A DNA stretch of 64,000 bases from Durusdinium trenchii. Taxonomy: Eukaryota > Sar > Dinophyceae > Suessiales > Symbiodiniaceae. The stretch spans positions 1,188,793 to 1,252,792 of the forward strand of contig CAXAMN010006446.1 of NCBI GenBank assembly GCA_963970005.1, read 5' to 3'. The notes beneath the pieces were generated by a model. It made no database searches. It was not told the DNA's origin and saw only the letters and a list, made by a program, of their open reading frames with translations. Below are positions 54,400-64,000 of this stretch, one piece after another (within the stretch, counting starts at the first letter, position 1; every line of letters starts with the position of its first letter). A program made the position numbers and the translations under genes.

Positions 54400-55370
54400 T
54401 CCCACCCAGTCATTCTGCAAGCGTCATTCCCCAAATCTTCCCCACCTGCATCATGTCTTCATTCCTCTCAAAACCTTATGAGATGCCAACCGTCCCTGTT
54501 TTCCGTTCCACTTCCGCTCCATACCGTTCTCCGTTCCGTTTGTGGTCCACCTCGAGGTCTCGCTCACGCTCGGCCAGGAGGAACTCGGTAAAGTGAAGCC
54601 TCGTCGGCGATCGCGGGCGGCGGAGCGCGGCAGGCGGAGGGGGGTGGTGAAGAACCAGTTCATCGACGATCCCAATCGGTCCTGATGTTTCATGAGTTTG
54701 GCTGGATTGTTCATCACAGAGAGCTTGCCAAAGTCAAAAAGAACAACTGGATGGTTTATTTCTTTTTGGATCATAAGCACCGGGTTTGAAGTCCATCTTT
54801 GTCGCAGGGTACAGGGTGCCATCCAATGCCCCAAGGCCCAAAGGCTCCAAACACCGCCCTTGGTAAGCCTTGGTTTACCAAAACCTAGGAATTTCAGACT
54901 CCAAAGCTCTACACATACCAAGGTCAAATAAACAAACCAAACACCTGAATTGACCAGAGGTTTGTGGTCCACGGCAGGGGTCGTAGGAGTGAATCTCATG
55001 GGAGATCACCAGCGATTTGGCGCCAAGATTGGGATGGTCTCTGGACCTGGCGGACAATCACTTCCTGTTGCCCGGTCCCCAATATCCCTCATTTATAGTG
55101 GTTCCCCAAAAAGATAGTAGCACGGTGTCCAATACATCTTGAAAGTATTGCTTTTCTATCTGTTTGGGTTTTTTTTGTTCAATGAAATGGCGAAAGCAAA
55201 CACTTCACCACCACATTCGTACCAAGAAGCTGAGACAAAAGCCGCAGCAAGCAGTTCTGCAGCCTCAGTGTGCGTATACCATCAAAAAAACTGATGGCAA
55301 ACCAAATAAGACATGCACCAAGTGCCGTAAAGTTCCACTTCTAAGTACAACGTGGTGGAGTTACCCTGTG
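54400..55370. other. Stretch without a supported gene
   Basis: Overlapping frames on both strands without motif. A small CTCCGTTCCGTT-type degenerate repeat is near 54495-54545. Confidence 0.45.
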
Positions 55371-55371
55371 G

Positions 55372-55456
55372 AAAACTAACATGGACCCTGAAAACCACTG
55401 GTTAGTAGAGGAAAATCATCTTCCAAAGATCCATTTCCAGGGTCCATGTTAGTTTT
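55372..55456. mobile_element. Foldback element, CTAACATGG family (copy 3)
   Basis: AAAACTAACATGGACCCTG (from 55372) and CAGGGTCCATGTTAGTTTT (to 55456) form a nearly perfect inverted repeat of about 22 bases around a 40-base centre. The centre shares AACCACTGGTTnGTA with a partial copy at about 32150-32190. Confidence 0.65.
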
Positions 55457-55601
55457 TGGGAGTGTATAACATCCTGCAGGTAACAAAGGTTTCAAAAAAA
55501 AAGGGAGACCGGAGACCTTCCAAAGACTCCTCTGGAAGATCGAACATAGACCAGTCTATCCATTTGGGGTCGGGGACCAACTCATGACAAAAAGAACAAA
55601 C

Positions 55602-55703
55602 ACGATCTGTCTGGGACTGACATAGGACTGCCACCCTAGACAGACCCCCAGTCAACCACCCCAATGTAATTCAGCAGTCCTATGGCAGTCCCAGACAGGT
55701 CGT
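55602..55703. mobile_element. Foldback element, GTCCCAGACAGG family
   Basis: ACGATCTGTCTGGGACTGAC with ATAGGACTG (55602-55630) faces CAGTCCTATGGCAGTCCCAG with ACAGGTCGT (55675-55703): 29 bases with two mismatches. A compact relative GTCCCAGACAggtcgTGTCTGGGAC lies at 59459-59482. Confidence 0.65.
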
Positions 55704-56365
55704 CTGGGAAATGAAGCTCGTTGCATTGTTGCACCACCTCCGGACACTTCGGAATGGATGCAACGCAGGTAGGAATTGCTGGACGGGCAACGTTCTCCAG
55801 CAGAGTGACCAAGGACGCGACATGTCGGGGGGTTCCGCTGGAGGTTGTTGTCGACCTTCAAATGGATATGTATCCCTACTCCAAGTACCTTCTCAGGTTA
55901 GGTCATTGGAGACACGGTCCAGTCGTACCTTCTGAGGTTCGCTACGAAAACGGATCCCGCACAACCCATCAGATTGAATTGTCCTTCTTCCATGGGGATG
56001 GGGAGTCCTGGGGACTTTGGGAGGGTCTCCCTATTTTGCATACACACCTTACAGTAGCCTTTGGCCACCCACCGGGACCACCGGACGGGGCCTTAGACGT
56101 TGGGCCGCACGGACCGGTCCGGAACGGTTGGCCGCTTTGGAGAGGAGCCATGACGTGTTTGCAAACCAAGCACCCCCGGCCACACGTTCAACCAAGGAGA
56201 ACCACATCCAACAACACCCAACAACTGCATTCATGTGCTGCACACGTCGTTTGTAATTGACCCAGGTCGGCCACCGAGCACCAGGTGATGCTCGGAGGCT
56301 CTGGGAGGCTCCGGACCAAACCCGGGGTCCAGACCTTGGGTCAACCTGGTCAAGCCTCCCTAAAC

Positions 56366-56597
56366 CCTATAGGGATCCACTGCCACCGAACCTCAGGAGG
56401 TACGACTGTGACCTCCTGGCACCTATAATAAGAGTGTCTCCAATCACCGTACCTGAGAAGGTACGACTGGATCCCTAGGGCTTGGAATCCAGTCCTACCG
56501 AACCTCAGGTGATGTGTGGAGACAGTGAGACATATAGGTGCCAGGAGGGTCCAGTTGTACCGAACCTGAGGTTCGGTACGAAAATGGATCCCTAGGG
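56366..56597. mobile_element. Foldback element, TACCGAACCT family (copy 2, long arms)
   Basis: The left arm starts CCTATAGGGATCCA and ends GACCTCCTGGCACCTATA (56410-56427). The right arm starts TATAGGTGCCAGGAGGGTC (56533-56551) and ends TGGATCCCTAGGG. Arms of about 60 bases match with few mismatches. Inside the right arm is a perfect small palindrome CGAACCTgAGGTTCG. A single arm of the family is at 55912-55945. Confidence 0.65.
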
Positions 56598-56599
56598 CG

Positions 56600-59500
56600 T
56601 CTATACACCTATACACCTTAGTTCCTTGACCTTTCTTGGTTTTAGGCTCCTCGAAACCCTCGACTAACTCACGACACCCAGGCCAGCGTCATTTTCCCGA
56701 CAAAGATGTCCCGCCAAGGCCCACAACAAAGGGTTCCAACAAACTGTTTCGGCCTTCAACTCAACCCTGACCCTTCTCATCCCTTCTCCTCCAAGTTGGC
56801 CCCGACCCCAGAACGCCAGGATCACACCCCATTCACCCCACAAGTTCACCTCCCAAGACCGAGGCTCATTTGATCGAGGCCGCGCACTAAGGTGAACTCC
56901 CGCGCGGCAGACCAACCCAAATCGCCGCCCAGCACCACATCCCACGACCTGTCGCGAGGAGGGCCTATGGATCCACCGTACGGTGTGGCGGGGTGGCGGT
57001 GTAGATGGGGGACGATTGAGGGAGGTCAAAAAATCCTAAGAACGGCGAGGCGAGCCTCATGATATATATGGTGCTGGAAGACGACAGAACGAAGTGGAAC
57101 ATATATATATATAATATATATATCCCAGACACTCCATGTATGGCATACATGCCTACATTGGGGTGGTTGACCTGGGGTCAATTGACAATAAATAGACTCT
57201 TGACCTCTTGGATTGAGGAATTTCCAAAACACCAGATGAACTATATGATTGATATCAGGCAAAAAAAAGAATCCTTCATACCAAACTCACATCCCTGCCT
57301 CACAAGCACGACCTTCCTGAAACGTCAAAACCCCAAACTCCAGTTGAAGGTCATCCCGAAAAAACCTGTGACACTCCCTGTAACCACAACGGCGCTCGCC
57401 GTCCGTACCGGGCTCGCCGGTCGGCCCGTCGCCTCTCCAGAACCCAAGGCGGCGGAGAGTCCCAATCGATGACCTGCGAGTCTGTGCGAGGAGGGTGAGG
57501 AGAGGAGGAGTCTGTGCGAGGCCAGCAAAAGGGGGGTGAAAGATCCTAGATAGCAAGGGGTTGGATTTTTGTTTGATGATCTTTGGAAGGGGCAGCAATA
57601 TCTTGTGAGATAAATCTAGTTCCAGTGCTGGCGGGAGTGGGCAATGGCTTCCATCTGCGACGGCGAAGGTGTCCCCATCAGCTGACGTCCGACTCACTCC
57701 GGCCCGTTCGGAAGTGGATGGCATGGCCCGTTGGTAAGACATGGTAAGACTATATGAAATCCGAAAAACCCCAAACAGGTGGCGAACTCCACTCGCATGT
57801 GATGTGTTTCTTGCCGGAGGGTAAACAAAATGGCACTTCTAGGAGTCTCATGGAGTTGGGTGGTTTTAGTCCCATGCAGGGGTCGTGGATGTGATAGTGG
57901 CACCCCGACTTCCTCCAACGGGCATCCTTTTGGGGCTCCTGGTTGTTCTTGACTGCCTTGGACGCTAGTTTCATTTTGGAACCAGCTGGAAAAAACCTAG
58001 TTTTTTCACCCGCCAAGGGGACCAAAGATCCATGGATGCAGTTTCAGGGGTCACAAACACAGCAGCCCCTACTGGTTGACATTTCAGCGGGGAGAGGAGC
58101 AACTCTATCACCTCATGAACCAGTTGGACCACCGGTGGTGAACCTGCGCACTGAGCTTGGAAACACAGGAAAACACCTCACTCTGTGATTATCAGAGTCC
58201 ACAAGTCCACATGTTCTCAGATGCTCAGAAAAAAAAATACTATATTTGGGCCGTTGGATCTGTGGTATTTCATTTGGATGGTACTCAGCAGGGGGGAAAC
58301 GTACTCAGCACGGAACTGCTCAACCAAAACCCTCCCCCGCGCGCTTCTGGTCCCCGCCCAATGGATCACAGCAAAACCACAACGAGACAAATGCCTTGAA
58401 CGGAATCCAGATTGAACATCTTTCAAAAGACATGGTGAGAGTATTCAATGAGAACGATCTGTGGGCAGCGGTTCTTCTCGCCGTGCCGTCGTCGGTGGCT
58501 CCAAAGAGATGCCCGTGCTCAGAGCGCATTGTTCGTCTCTTTTGCGAGCCCGTCTTCCGTTGCTCATGCTGGACAGGCTGTTGAATGGATAGGCCACAAG
58601 CCCAAACAACACACTTGAGACCTTTTGAACACATGGGACACCTTCTAAGCCCGCTCTCCGCCCTCCGCCCGCACCCGTCGCGACACGCAGCAGACGACAC
58701 CATCGCCCCGTCGACAGCTTAAGCCCTCGTCGTGACACGGTAGGCCGGGCACCTCGGCGCGCCACTGCGTTCCATGCAAGAGGTGTTCGTTGCAGCGAGC
58801 AGCGGCTTCGGTGGATGCCTGCAGGTGGATGCGGCTGAGGTGCATGCGCATGATGCATGGCAACCAGAGGGGTACCATCCAATTCCCATTGGTAAACATC
58901 GACCAACAAAACTGAAGGCCCCCACAAAAACGGGTCTATCGAGCAGCAAGCGCCGTCACCATGCCGAAAACTTTGGAACCTGGGGCTCTGCTACGTAATC
59001 ATGAAGCAAATCCTGCAGTGGTACTTGCAGTGGTGTATTTGGAACAGCCCCGGATTTTCGTGCTTTGGTTGGTACGGAATCTCCATCAACCCCCCAGGCA
59101 AGCAGTCTAAGTAGGCGATCCGGTTCACCAGGCCAACCATGCCCCCCGGCCATCCAGGCCATCCATGTTTCCCTTTTACGACCATGTCACGACCTCAATT
59201 TTCCCTCTCCATTGACTCTCCATGCCCCCAGGTCAAGCACCCAAATGTAAAACATATCAGGTCGTCCCAATGATCAGGTCGTGTGGATAGAGGTTGGACT
59301 CCCACACTCCATGTACCAGGACCCTGTGTGGCCAGGCGGACACTGGGACACTAACAAAATGGTTTCTGGGCACCTGTTGTCACCAGGAAACGTCTGTTGG
59401 AGGGTGCTGGTATAGAATATTAACCCATTGACCCACGGTCAAACACCCCAATGGCGTCGTCCCAGACAGGTCGTGTCTGGGACTATGTTTGGACCGTCAC

Positions 59501-60770
59501 CGCTTTAGTTCTCGGGGGCCACCCGCCGCTCTAAGCCATCCCCCTCTTGTTTCGGCCATGGAGCAATCGTGTCCTCTGCATCGCTGGAGATACAATCGTG
59601 GCCTGCGAGCGCGAGGCACCGGCAGCGCGAGGCATCCAGCAGCTGAATCTTTATAGGAATCCACACTCTGAGAAGGCAACCCAATATCCGCAAATGAGCC
59701 ATGGAGTGGGGATTCATGTCAAGTATGAAACCACTGGATCCACCCCACTGAAGCCCCAAATCCGAGCTGTACACCAACGATATTAATCGACCCTGGTGTA
59801 TCAAAACGATTCCAACCTCGACCCACTTCCTGGTGTTTCGACCCGCTAGAGGTGTTTCCACGATCTTTGGACACATCCCAACAGAGGTTTTTCAGAACCC
59901 GACCCTTCGACTATCCCAGTTGGGTACCCAGGTTTTCCGGATCCTATTCACGGTCACGTTCCACCTCTCTTGGTCATTCTGGGCAAAATCCGTTGATTCC
60001 AACGCATGGGCCGTGCGTACCGGCCGGTCTCTGCGCCCGAGTGTTTCACGGGCTTCCACACCCAGCAAGGCAGCGACGAAGCCACAAACAGCGAGGCCAG
60101 CGCCCAGTTCCAGCACACTCAGCCTCCGTCAGGCTTGGGTGAAAACAAGCGGATTTCGTGGGGCATGGAGACCATTAAGTGTGAATCTGAACAGAAGGGG
60201 AACGAGGTCTAAGGTATACGCACAGCATGTCTGAAGCGTCGTTTGATGTTGGCAAAGCGACGACTGGTGGAGTCCACCTGGTCGAAAAAAACATACCAAT
60301 GGTTTGACCATGTTTGACTTCTTAAAGGGTCCAACAAGTGCTGGTGCAGATATTTAGATGAATCTACTATTATGGGCTATCTTGGCTTGGCACTGTTAAC
60401 TTTCGCGAGTAACTGGGGAATGGAAGCAGGAAGCGTGCAAACATACATATAGTGCAAAATTAGATCACACCTTAGTGTGTGAAGTGTGTGATGGGATCGT
60501 TTTTAGATACATGTAAGAACTCGCGGCCGCACACTCCGTCAATCCGCTGTTCTGTTTTCACTGCCGGCTCTCTGACTCTTGTCTCGGTACACCCACGCTG
60601 TTTCACGTGATTCCTGTACCACCCCGGCCCCCCCAAGTCGACATTTCAACAAGGAAGCTGTCACCGATGCCATGAAATCCGACATCTTTCTGGAGTTGAC
60701 CCCGCTTCTCGTCATCCACTGTCTGTTTGCCTCGGTGGTTGGTCAATATTATGACAAAGAAGCCAAATAG
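56600..60770. other. Stretch without a supported gene
   Basis: This region holds scattered arms of foldback elements (57127-57160, 59396-59415, 59459-59482), recurring GGCATGGCCC segments and a TATA repeat at 57100-57123. No exon with splice or motif support is visible. Confidence 0.5.
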
Positions 60771-60776
60771 CAGCCA

Positions 60777-61292
60777 TCACACGCATACATCAAATACTGC
60801 ATGGGGTTCTCGCACTTTTGGTTTGGGAGCTGTCTTCTGGGAACTGCGTGCCCGACCCTTGCCCTCAGCGCTTACTGGCTCCTCCTTGGCCCTCGCCTTC
60901 TCCCGACGGCCGGACTGGACTTGAAGGATGCATGCCCTGCTGAAATCGGCGGTGATGAACTCCGGGTGGCATTGCTCGGAATGCTGGTAGCGGGCCCAAT
61001 CATCCTGAGCGCGAATGGACCGGCCACAGCGAGGGCAAGACATCCGGTCCGGCTCACCACTGGGAGCAGCAGGTGCCTTGACTGCAGCTGGGGGGCGCTG
61101 CGTCTTGGCCCGCTGAGGCTTGCGAATGCTGTTGACGCCGTTGCCACATTTTGCAATTCTCCGACATCTGCTGGTGTTGCGACAGTGCCCAGATTCCGGG
61201 CGCCACACTTTGCCAGCAAATTGGGCACGTTTGCCGGTCGCTGGTCCTTGATCGATGCTGCCGCCCAGCCTCCAAGGCTTTCTCAAGGAATC
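60777..61292 (-). pseudogene. Cys/His finger protein fragment, two fingers in different frames
   Basis: After a CAG acceptor near 61293 one frame has a first finger CPICWQSVAPGIWALSQHQQ ending MSENC (Cys, Cys, His, Cys at about 61153-61227). A second frame has CPRCGRSIRAQDDWARYQHS with EQCH (about 60969-61037), followed by a Lys/Arg/Ala-rich tail to TGA at 60777. Both are C-x2-C-x14-H-x(3-6)-C fingers of a type seen repeatedly in dinoflagellate proteins, probably nucleic-acid binding. The frames overlap, so either a one-base indel or an unseen intron separates them. Confidence 0.45.
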
Positions 61293-61496
61293 TGCAATGG
61301 AGAAGGGCAATCACACTGAAAGCTTTGTTTCAAGATACAGAGCCAACAACAAACAATGAGGAACAAAAGCAATCACCAAATGCATCTCAGGCACTCACGA
61401 AATCCCTCCACCACCTTCAGCCTGGTCACCACGTCGTCCACGGTCTGGAGGGAGCCACACCACAGAGCAAATGCCGCTGCCAAAAGCCGGGCTCCA

Positions 61497-61690
61497 ACTT
61501 TAGTACGCGGAGTAACCGGGGAGCTGGAAGATGAGAACTGGCGACTTTGTAGTACAACTTTAGTACGCGGAGTATCTGGGGAGCTGGAAGATGAGAACTG
61601 GCGACTTTGTAGCACAACTTTAATACGCGGAGCAATCTGTGGAGCTGGAAGCTGAGAACTGGCGACTTTGTAGTGCAACTTTATACGCGG
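61497..61690. repeat. 60-base tandem repeat, three and a third copies
   Basis: The unit ACTTTAGTACGCGGAGTAnC, TGGGGAGCTGGAAGATGAGA and ACTGGCGACTTTGTAGTACA recurs with few changes. Being a multiple of three it leaves open frames on both strands. It lies upstream (minus sense) of the finger fragment. Confidence 0.9.
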
Positions 61691-62459
61691 CTGAGTCATC
61701 TCTCGCGGCTGCTCTGGCGCCCCTGCAGCTGAGTCATGTCTCCCGACCACCCGGCTCTCGAGAGGTTGAGAAGTTTTATTGCTTACTCAAAAAGTGGTCA
61801 TTTCGATTACTTTCTGGAGACCGCAAAACACGTGTTTTGAGAGGTTGACAATTTTGAGCTAATTAGCTTCGTGTCTAGACAAGCTATCACATCATAGTTA
61901 ACGTCTAGCTCCAGTTAGCTTTAGTGGAGCTAGAGCTAGAGCTATGCTTCACTCATCACTCATGCGTCTGACTGAGGGACACGCATGGTGGAAAGAACCG
62001 GGACGCTCCTATAGGTCAGTTTGTTCTTATAGGAAACTTCCGCCGCCGGCTTGCCCGGGAACTAATTGAAAACATTATCGCTTGCAAATTACGTATCATA
62101 ACATCTGCCCTTCTCTGGACAACATTGAGATATTTAAGCCACTGGACAACACTAGGTAAAAGCTAGCAAACCAAAAAAGGTGGACTTTTGGGGGGGTTAG
62201 CATATATATATATGTGTGTGTCCGTGACTGGTTGCTTCACTCGCCCCTCGGCTCCGGACATGAGGTTGTGGGAGCGCCTGCAAGCACGCTGTACCGGCGT
62301 TGGTTTTACCAGGGCACCGCAGTGCAGAGCTGGGGTGCAACCAAGGCACCGTTCTCGCCCCTTCCTGATCCCAAGACGTCCTAAAATGGCTTGCTGGAAG
62401 CTTGGATCATCTCCTGGGGAAGGATACCAATGGGCTCGAGGTCATCGAGGCGACATCTG

Positions 62460-62770
62460 CACTTTGGAGCTTGGGCTGCCATGTGGCTGTGTGCAGGGTG
62501 TTGGTGCCACTGCAGGGTGGCGCTGCCTAATCCGTGGTGAGAACGGGCCAGGTTTCGATTTTTTAAACTTCTGTAGCGTTGGAGCTTGAGCTGGTGCCAG
62601 ACGCTGGAGCTTGGGTGTTGGTGCCACTGCAGGGTGTCGCTGCCAGATCTGTGGTTAGAATAGGTCACGTTCCGATATTTTACGTTCACCTGTAGCATTG
62701 GAGCTTGGCCAGATGTCTGGCCGTGTGCACTTTGGAGCTTGGGTATTGGAATCCATCCAAGACACACCAG
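62460..62770. repeat. Tandem repeat of about 130 bases, two to three copies
   Basis: TTGGTGCCACTGCAGGGTGnCGCTGCC, TCCGTGGTnAGAA, GGTTTCGATnTTTTA and CTGTAGCnTTGGAGCTTG recur in order, with a shorter third copy. No coding function is seen. Confidence 0.7.
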
Positions 62771-62779
62771 AAAAAACAG

Positions 62780-64000
62780 TTAAGCCCATGGCCTTTAAGA
62801 TAATTTTTGATTTTCAGAAGCGTGCTGAATCAAGACCACAGCCAAGGTGCTTCATACAGGTAGCTTTTTAACCGGTGAGAAAAAGTGAACCACAGCTCAA
62901 CTTTTATTTGCAAATGAAATTGATTGACCTCCCACAAACCTTCCGCACGCTTCTGAAAATTCCAGGCTTCCAAAACATGGGCTCGTGAAAGTTATATACT
63001 ACTTGGCACTCCGTGCTTTTTCCCTCACCTTCTCCACACAAATGTGTATCAAAGGCATTATCGAAGAGCTCCTTGCCCAAAAGGCATCCAAGACCAAGCA
63101 CTCGAGTAACAAGAAGCTACTATAGGGGCTCCTGGCCATACTACTAGGAGCGATCGGACGCTATGAACGGGTCTCCTGGCATCGCTACGAACGGAGCATT
63201 CTTACTAATCCCGAGTACCTATTAAAAAGCGGACCCCTATTAAAAAAAAGTCATGTCGGATCCCCGTAAATACGGTTTATATTTGTCTTTAAATTACCGC
63301 CCTTTCAAGCCGCTACTAAACTACCAACATGGCCAATTTTGGAGGGGTGTTTCTTATTAGGTTCCAAAATCAACCGTAACTGCCCACCTCTGTCCGCCCT
63401 GTCTATCCACCATGACACGCCGCGCTTACACCAGCAGGCTTTCCTTCCCCCAATGGCACGGACTCACGCAAACGCGCTTGCCACCGAGGTCATGCAACAC
63501 CGCATGGCACAGCGACATCACCTTTCGAAAGCTTTAGCTGTTAGTCTACTGAAGAATCACTAGTCTAATGAAGGTTTTTGTAGGGGAAAAGGAAGACCCT
63601 TCGATCTGGAGGTTTTTTTGCATTTTTGATATGAGTTTAATAAATGATTTTGTATAACTTTTTCCTGGATTACTTTGTGGTTTTGAAACTCTTTCCAGGT
63701 GACCCTATTTTGGACCCCCCCGATTTCAGGGACCATTAGAAAAAATGCGACCGAGGTTTCCTTATTAGGGGGGGCGGGGCCTCGTGTTTTTTAATAGGTG
63801 GAAGGGATTACTAGTATCCCTTAACCTCATAGGCAGGTGGCGGTGAGCGGGACTCACCCGACGTCATCAACATCTACCGGTTTTTTGCCCTGCCCGGTTC
63901 AGCGTTTCCTCTCCCAAGACTTGCTTGCCCGCTATCCGAATTCCACTCTTTTCTCCCCTTCCCCTTCCCGTCCGGACTCCACAACATACAACAAACATCA
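62780..64000. other. Stretch without a supported gene
   Basis: Apart from the dispersed repeat at 63103-63205, only short unsupported frames and TATTAAAAA or CTTATTAGG words are seen up to the end of the window. Confidence 0.5.
63103..63205. repeat. Dispersed repeat, GAGTAACAAGAAGC type (copy 2)
   Basis: Shares the blocks AGTAACAAGAAGCTACTATA, GCTCCTGGCC, GAGCGATCGGACGCTA and ATCGCTACGAACGGAGC with 29827-29925, rearranged. It lies in gene-free sequence. Confidence 0.65.

Noticed and set aside
56664-57029. Minus-strand frame of 121 codons
   Set aside because: No motif, Arg/Gly-rich composition, and it starts in foldback-rich sequence; not supported as a gene.

Overview
The window reads as nuclear DNA of a dinoflagellate, most likely a coral-symbiont type (Symbiodiniaceae). 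This call rests on the gene families recognised, not on a marker gene. Real exons are sparse and separated by long non-coding stretches. At least one good intron uses a GC donor. Several reading frames belong to families that I know as highly multicopy in dinoflagellates: a GGGF beta-helix surface protein, a cytoplasmic domain with YWICSFANNQW and PLTR motifs, two transposase-like families, and a C5-methyltransferase-like domain of the kind reported in Symbiodinium retrotransposons. No rRNA, tRNA, spliced-leader copy, bacterial operon or CRISPR array was found.

Layout. 0.3-5.2 kb (+): a multi-exon transposase-like gene whose 3' half keeps an open frame across credible introns. 5.2-8.6 kb: no supported gene. 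8.5-12.66 kb (-): a decayed Ty1/copia-like LTR retrotransposon with gag, CCHC knuckle, protease and integrase, a primer-binding site and a probable 5' LTR. It lacks reverse transcriptase and carries several frameshifts. 13.9-30.84 kb (-): scattered exons that I read as one very large gene: signal peptide, small beta-helix exons, a 2-kb exon of about 17 GGGF repeats, a Cys-containing stalk, membrane segments, and a C-terminal cytoplasmic domain. Its presumed introns hold tandem repeats and microsatellites (20.6-25.2 kb). 31-34 kb: non-coding with foldback fragments and microsatellites. 36.2-37.0 kb (-): a C5-methyltransferase-like fragment. 37-43 kb: non-coding with short inverted-repeat elements. 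43.4-44.4 kb (-): a two-exon unknown gene interrupted by one in-frame TGA. 45-48.8 kb: repeats and an AT-rich island. 49.0-52.1 kb (-): an OTU-like domain followed by a transposase-like region, frameshifted. 53.7-60.3 kb: repeats and foldback elements. 60.8-61.3 kb (-): a Cys/His finger protein fragment, with a 60-bp tandem repeat next to it. 61.7-64 kb: repeats, no gene.

Most of the coding signal is therefore mobile-element debris or multicopy-family sequence. The exception of interest is the minus-strand gene at 14-31 kb. It looks like a single-pass or multipass surface receptor with a repetitive ectodomain and a possible TIR-like or signalling tail. Exon joins from 16.2 to 14.25 kb keep phase through five exons, which is the best evidence that this part is a functional gene. 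All gene models are hand-made from reading frames and splice motifs; none was checked by search or transcript data.
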